NCBI GenBank assembly: GCA_016193165.1
Contig: JACPST010000141.1
Span: 1 to 6,952, forward strand
Source of the DNA: Deltaproteobacteria bacterium
GTDB lineage: Bacteria > Bdellovibrionota > JACOXK01 > 2-02-FULL-40-11
Length of the DNA: 6,952 nt
Direction of reading: 5' to 3'
The position numbers and the translations under genes are program-made. The notes beneath the pieces are model-generated. The model did not search any database. It was not told where the DNA came from and was given only the letters and a program-made list of their open reading frames with translations. This document shows positions 4,084 to 6,952 of this stretch, piece after piece (the first letter of the stretch is position 1; each line of letters begins with the position of its first letter).

Positions 4084-5853
4084 TTACCCTACTACGATAT
4101 TTTCTTCAGGATAGTCAATATGAACTTCTTCTTTTTCTTTTTTGGCGAGAGCGATGACAAACGCGATCGGCCCGATACGCCCTAAGTACATCATGATAAC
4201 AACAACGACTTTGGCAAAATCACTGAGTTGTGAAGTGATTCCCATAGAAAGCCCAACTGTATTAAATGCGGAGATAATTTCAAAGAGGGTTTGCACAAAA
4301 GGAAAGTTATCATGTATCAGGATAAAAAGTGTTCCAAAAGTGGTCAGTAAAGCTGCAAAAAAAGTAACGGCAATAGCTTTATGAATTGTAAAAATCGGAA
4401 TTGTTCTTTCAAAAATAACAGCTTTACTCCTGGCTAAAACGGTTGTTTTAAGAAGGGCCATCAAAACTCCTAGGGTATTTACTTTAATTCCACCTGCTGT
4501 GGATCCGGATCCTCCTCCAATGACCATGAGCATCATAACCATTAAAAGGGTTGCAGGGCTTAAAAGTCCAACGTCCACAGTATTAAACCCAGCCGTACGA
4601 GGAGTGACCGCCATAAAAAAAGCATTCAGAATTTGATAGGGGAGCGGCAAAGCTGCAAATTCACCCGTATTTTCAGTAAAGAAAATCAGAGCTGTTCCTC
4701 CCAAAATTAAGGCTGTGGTCAATCCTAAAACAAGTTTTGTTTGGGGAGATAAATGACGAAAGCGGTGGGATTTTTTATCCGCGGTGATGTAATTTAAGAC
4801 ATCTGCGATCACCAAAAAACCAATACCTCCTAAAATGACAAGGGTGCTCATTGTTAAAAGCACATAAGGATCTTTTTGAAAACGAATCAGATTATCCGTG
4901 AAAAGAGAAAAACCGGCATTATTAAAGCCTGAGATGGCGTGAAAAAGTCCAAAGTAAAGAGCTTTGGAGAAGTTATTAAAGATGGGATAGAGGCGCCATG
5001 TAAAGATGATGGTTCCTAAGGCTTCCACAATAAACGTAAATGCAATAATTTCTTTCAAAAGAAAATAAAGCTGATGTTGGCCTTTGATTTCAACGGCTTC
5101 AGACATGATTTTTCGACCTTCAATTCCAAAGCGCCCCATCAAAAGCAAGGCCATAAAAGCGCTTAAGGTCATGATTCCGAGTCCGCCTATTTGCATAAGG
5201 CCCATGAGAATCCACTGTCCTAGCCAGGTAAAATGAGTTCCTGGTTGTAAGGTAATCAGGCCTGTGACACAGGTGGCGGAAGTTGATGTAAAAAGAGCAT
5301 CAATAAAAGAAGTCTTTTGAGTGGCCGCATGAGGCAGCGAAAGAAGCAGGCTTCCTAAAGTAATGGTCAGAAAAAAACCTCCCACGAGAAGCTGAGAAGG
5401 GGTAATCTTAAGTCCCAAAAGAATTTTATTAAATTCTTTAAATTGGATAAAAATGTTCATCAGGAGAACAGCACGGAGTAAGATTAAATGAAGTTCATGG
5501 GGAGTAATTAAAAGAGCAGGATGAAAGGGAAGCCCCTTCTCAAAAAAGTGAACATAGACAACATATAAGGTGACGAGCAAGAGAAGATTGGTAAAAACAA
5601 CATCCCAATATTCATCGCTGAAAAAATAAGACTTGGAAGAACTCAGCGTAAATTTGGTGATGAGCTCTAAGAGAGAAATGCCTAAAACAAAAAGGTTAAA
5701 ATAGCCCAGGATGAGTTTTAGTTGAGGAGTGAGAAAAAATCCCGCCTCCATTACCAGGGAAAGAATATAGAAGACCGCAACGACAAAAAGAAACGCATCT
5801 AGAGAATACAGAAACTTCCAGTATTTTTCCAGATACCCCCTATGGTAGCGCAC
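4084..5853 (-). CDS. trkH: TrkH/KtrB-family potassium channel subunit with N-terminal membrane extension
   Basis: Inner-membrane K+-translocating subunit of the superfamily of K+ transporters. All four pore repeats are visible: SATCVTGL at 192-199, AISGFNNAGFSL at 306-317, AVTPRTAGFNTVD at 415-427 and SAFNTVGLSMGIT at 528-540; the second Gly of each filter is kept. The gating loop after the third pore (VIGGGSGSTAGGIKVNTLG, 444-462) and the conserved Arg in the last helix (YLGRIGP, 556-562) are also present. The channel core begins near residue 152 (PSQLLVGGFFLTITLGSLLL). Before it lie about 150 residues with four likely helices at 20-38, 46-66, 84-104 and 118-137, making 589 residues against roughly 440-485 for KtrB or E. 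coli TrkH; longer TrkH proteins are known in some phyla. The start is GTG 5853: TAAAAT ends 6 bases before it and there is no Shine-Dalgarno. trkA follows on the same strand; the ilvC-like gene is divergent. Confidence 0.94.
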   Translation of the reverse strand: MRYHRGYLEKYWKFLYSLDAFLFVVAVFYILSLVMEAGFFLTPQLKLILGYFNLFVLGISLLELITKFTLSSSKSYFFSDEYWDVVFTNLLLLVTLYVVYVHFFEKGLPFHPALLITPHELHLILLRAVLLMNIFIQFKEFNKILLGLKITPSQLLVGGFFLTITLGSLLLSLPHAATQKTSFIDALFTSTSATCVTGLITLQPGTHFTWLGQWILMGLMQIGGLGIMTLSAFMALLLMGRFGIEGRKIMSEAVEIKGQHQLYFLLKEIIAFTFIVEALGTIIFTWRLYPIFNNFSKALYFGLFHAISGFNNAGFSLFTDNLIRFQKDPYVLLTMSTLVILGGIGFLVIADVLNYITADKKSHRFRHLSPQTKLVLGLTTALILGGTALIFFTENTGEFAALPLPYQILNAFFMAVTPRTAGFNTVDVGLLSPATLLMVMMLMVIGGGSGSTAGGIKVNTLGVLMALLKTTVLARSKAVIFERTIPIFTIHKAIAVTFFAALLTTFGTLFILIHDNFPFVQTLFEIISAFNTVGLSMGITSQLSDFAKVVVVIMMYLGRIGPIAFVIALAKKEKEEVHIDYPEENIVVG

Positions 5854-5859
5854 ACAGCT

Positions 5860-5889
5860 ATTTTACTAAATTTGTCCATGTATTTACAA
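5860..5889 (-). promoter_or_regulatory. Candidate promoter of the trkH-trkA unit
   Basis: Minus-strand TTGTAA (5889-5884), an 18-base spacer and TAAAAT (5865-5860) match consensus at 4 of 6 and 5 of 6. The -10 ends 6 bases before GTG 5853, so transcription would begin at or next to the start codon, giving a leaderless mRNA. It lies in the 65-base divergent gap shared with the ilvC-like gene. Confidence 0.45.
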
Positions 5890-5899
5890 TCATTATAAG
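5872..5899 (+). promoter_or_regulatory. Possible promoter of the ilvC-like gene
   Basis: TTGTCC (5872-5877), a 16-base spacer and TATAAG (5894-5899) loosely match sigma-70 boxes. An overlapping TATGAT at 5900-5905 is an alternative -10. They sit 13-19 bases before ATG 5919, and the G-rich ATGGGGATAGGGG just before ATG may serve as a weak ribosome site. The boxes overlap those of the divergent trkH promoter, so the two may interfere. Confidence 0.3.
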
Positions 5900-5918
5900 T
5901 ATGATATGGGGATAGGGG

Positions 5919-6911
5919 ATGAAAACACATCAAAGTAAAAATATTTGTTTGGCGCCTCTTAAGAATAAGAGGATTGCGATACTAGGCTATGGTTCCCAGG
6001 GGCGGGCGCAGGCGCTAAATTTGCGCGATAGTGGCTGTAAAGTCGTTGTGGGGCTACGTCCAAAAAGTTTTTCTTTTCAAAAGGCTAAAAAAGAAGGGAT
6101 CAAAGCGCTTCCGATTGAACAGGCATTAGAGGGATCAGATCTTGTTTGCTTCTTACACCCCGATGAATTTCAGGCTTCAGTCTATAAAGAATATGTGCAA
6201 GCCATTTTAAAAAAAGGGATGACACTGGTTTTTGCTCATGGGTTTAATATTACGTTTCAAAAAATTATCCCTCCGAAATTTATCGATGTTATTTTAGTTG
6301 CTCCTAAAGGGCCAGGTCCCACACTTCGAAAAGCATATTTAGAAAAAAAGGGGTTGCCATTTCTGATGGCGATTCACCAAGATATGTCTGGAGAGGCTAA
6401 AAAACTTTCCTTAGCTTTTGCCAAAGCGGCGGGTTGTCAAAATGCTCCTATTTTTGAGACGACTTTCCCAGAGGAAACATGGACGGATCTTTTTGGCGAG
6501 CAAACCGTTTTATGTGGAGGAGTGGTAGAGCTGATGAAGGCTGCTTTTGAAACATTGGTAAAAGCGGGGCTCTCCCCTGAGGCGGCCTACTTTGAATGTT
6601 TTCATGAACTGAAATTTATTGTTGATCTTTTGCATCAAGGTGGAATTTCGGGAATGGAAAAGGTTATTAGCCGTACGGCTCATTATGGCGGGATGACGCG
6701 GGGTGCCAGTCTGATTGATCAAAGGGTTAGAAAAAAATTGGAAAAAATATTTTTAGAAGTAAAATCTGGAAAATTTACTAAAGAGTGGCTATGCGAAAAT
6801 CAAAAAGGACTTCCTGTATACCAAAAACTTTCTTCTCAAAACCTCAATCATCCTATCGAAGTCATTGGCCGGCGTGTTCGCCGCCTTATGGGTTACGAAA
6901 GATCTTCGTAA
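5919..6911 (+). CDS. ilvC: Class I ketol-acid reductoisomerase (IlvC-like), divergent
   Basis: Predicted NADPH- and Mg2+-dependent enzyme of valine, leucine and isoleucine synthesis, converting 2-acetolactate or 2-aceto-2-hydroxybutyrate to the dihydroxy acid. The 330 residues match the short class I form. Seen: NADPH-binding GYGSQGRAQALNLRDSG from 23; phosphate-binding loop GLRPKSFSF at 45-53 with Ser50 and Ser52; catalytic AHGFN with His107; VAPKGPG with Lys130; metal ligands Asp190 and Glu194 in TDLFGEQ, and Glu226 and Glu230 in YFECFHELK; substrate-contacting Ser251. The active-site set is complete. Oddities: after Ser251 the usual NTAEYGD is RTAHYGG, EETET before DLFGEQ is EETWT, the residue after KGPG is Pro rather than the common His, and the short YYD-type N-terminal motif is missing. 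No ilvB, ilvN, ilvD or leu gene is adjacent. An ordinary IlvC in a fast-evolving lineage and a specialised paralogue are both possible. Confidence 0.92.
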   Translation: MKTHQSKNICLAPLKNKRIAILGYGSQGRAQALNLRDSGCKVVVGLRPKSFSFQKAKKEGIKALPIEQALEGSDLVCFLHPDEFQASVYKEYVQAILKKGMTLVFAHGFNITFQKIIPPKFIDVILVAPKGPGPTLRKAYLEKKGLPFLMAIHQDMSGEAKKLSLAFAKAAGCQNAPIFETTFPEETWTDLFGEQTVLCGGVVELMKAAFETLVKAGLSPEAAYFECFHELKFIVDLLHQGGISGMEKVISRTAHYGGMTRGASLIDQRVRKKLEKIFLEVKSGKFTKEWLCENQKGLPVYQKLSSQNLNHPIEVIGRRVRRLMGYERSS

Positions 6912-6952
6912 CTTGCAACATCGCTTGTTTCAAAATCTTCGTGAAGAGGAAA
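6874..6952 (+). CDS. Possible start of a further gene running off the right edge
   Basis: An open frame, offset by one from the ilvC-like gene, runs to the window end. It reads VFAALWVTKDLRNLQHRLFQ onward, ending NLREEE. Start candidates are GTG 6874, overlapping the ilvC-like gene, or TTG 6913, just after its TAA. The composition looks protein-like, but the stretch is too short to recognise a family or prove coding. Confidence 0.25.
   Translation, partial: MFAALWVTKDLRNLQHRLFQNLREEE

Overview
The window holds seven well-supported protein genes packed almost without gaps; no stretch over 300 bases lacks a gene. No rRNA, tRNA, CRISPR array or insertion sequence was seen. The DNA is AT-rich. 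A secreted MlaC-type lipid-binding protein implies an outer membrane, so the host is probably a Gram-negative bacterium. One gene appears to need selenocysteine (Sec), so the host should also carry selA/B/C/D, which are not in the window. The phylum cannot be fixed from the sequence.

Layout. (1) 47-1345, minus: a MerA/Lpd-type FAD disulfide oxidoreductase whose C-terminus is replaced by 27 unrelated residues at about base 133, where a long imperfect inverted repeat (65-149) begins. (2) 1338-2048, minus: a VTT/TVP38 membrane protein, upstream of and overlapping the oxidoreductase. (3) 2055-2603, plus: a SelU-like (PF13911-type) peroxiredoxin-like protein with an in-frame UGA at codon 45, exactly where the family has the first Cys of its CxxC site. 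A SECIS-like hairpin follows the UGA. Conventional gene calling would split this gene into two fragments or drop it. (4) 2651-3292, plus: MlaC-like periplasmic protein. (5) 3305-3994, minus: TrkA/KtrA-type RCK protein. (6) 4084-5853, minus: TrkH/KtrB-type potassium channel subunit with an N-terminal membrane extension; items 5 and 6 form a K+ uptake pair. (7) 5919-6911, plus: class I ketol-acid reductoisomerase (IlvC-like) with an intact metal site but unusual residues nearby. A further reading frame may begin at the right edge.

How the genes fit together. The left block looks redox-related: a membrane VTT protein coupled to a flavin disulfide oxidoreductase, divergent from a Sec-type thiol/peroxide protein whose start codon lies six bases away. 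The two directions may share a symmetrical -10 element (AGTATACT, 2038-2045). The middle block is envelope lipid transport and K+ uptake. The right block is a branched-chain amino acid enzyme standing alone.

Several genes that look first in their transcript (Sec protein, MlaC, TrkH) have a -10-like hexamer ending only 6-10 bases before the start codon and no Shine-Dalgarno, which suggests leaderless mRNAs. TrkA, internal to its unit, has a clear Shine-Dalgarno. The main result is the Sec gene. The next most notable are the disrupted oxidoreductase end with its inverted repeat and the shared symmetrical promoter.
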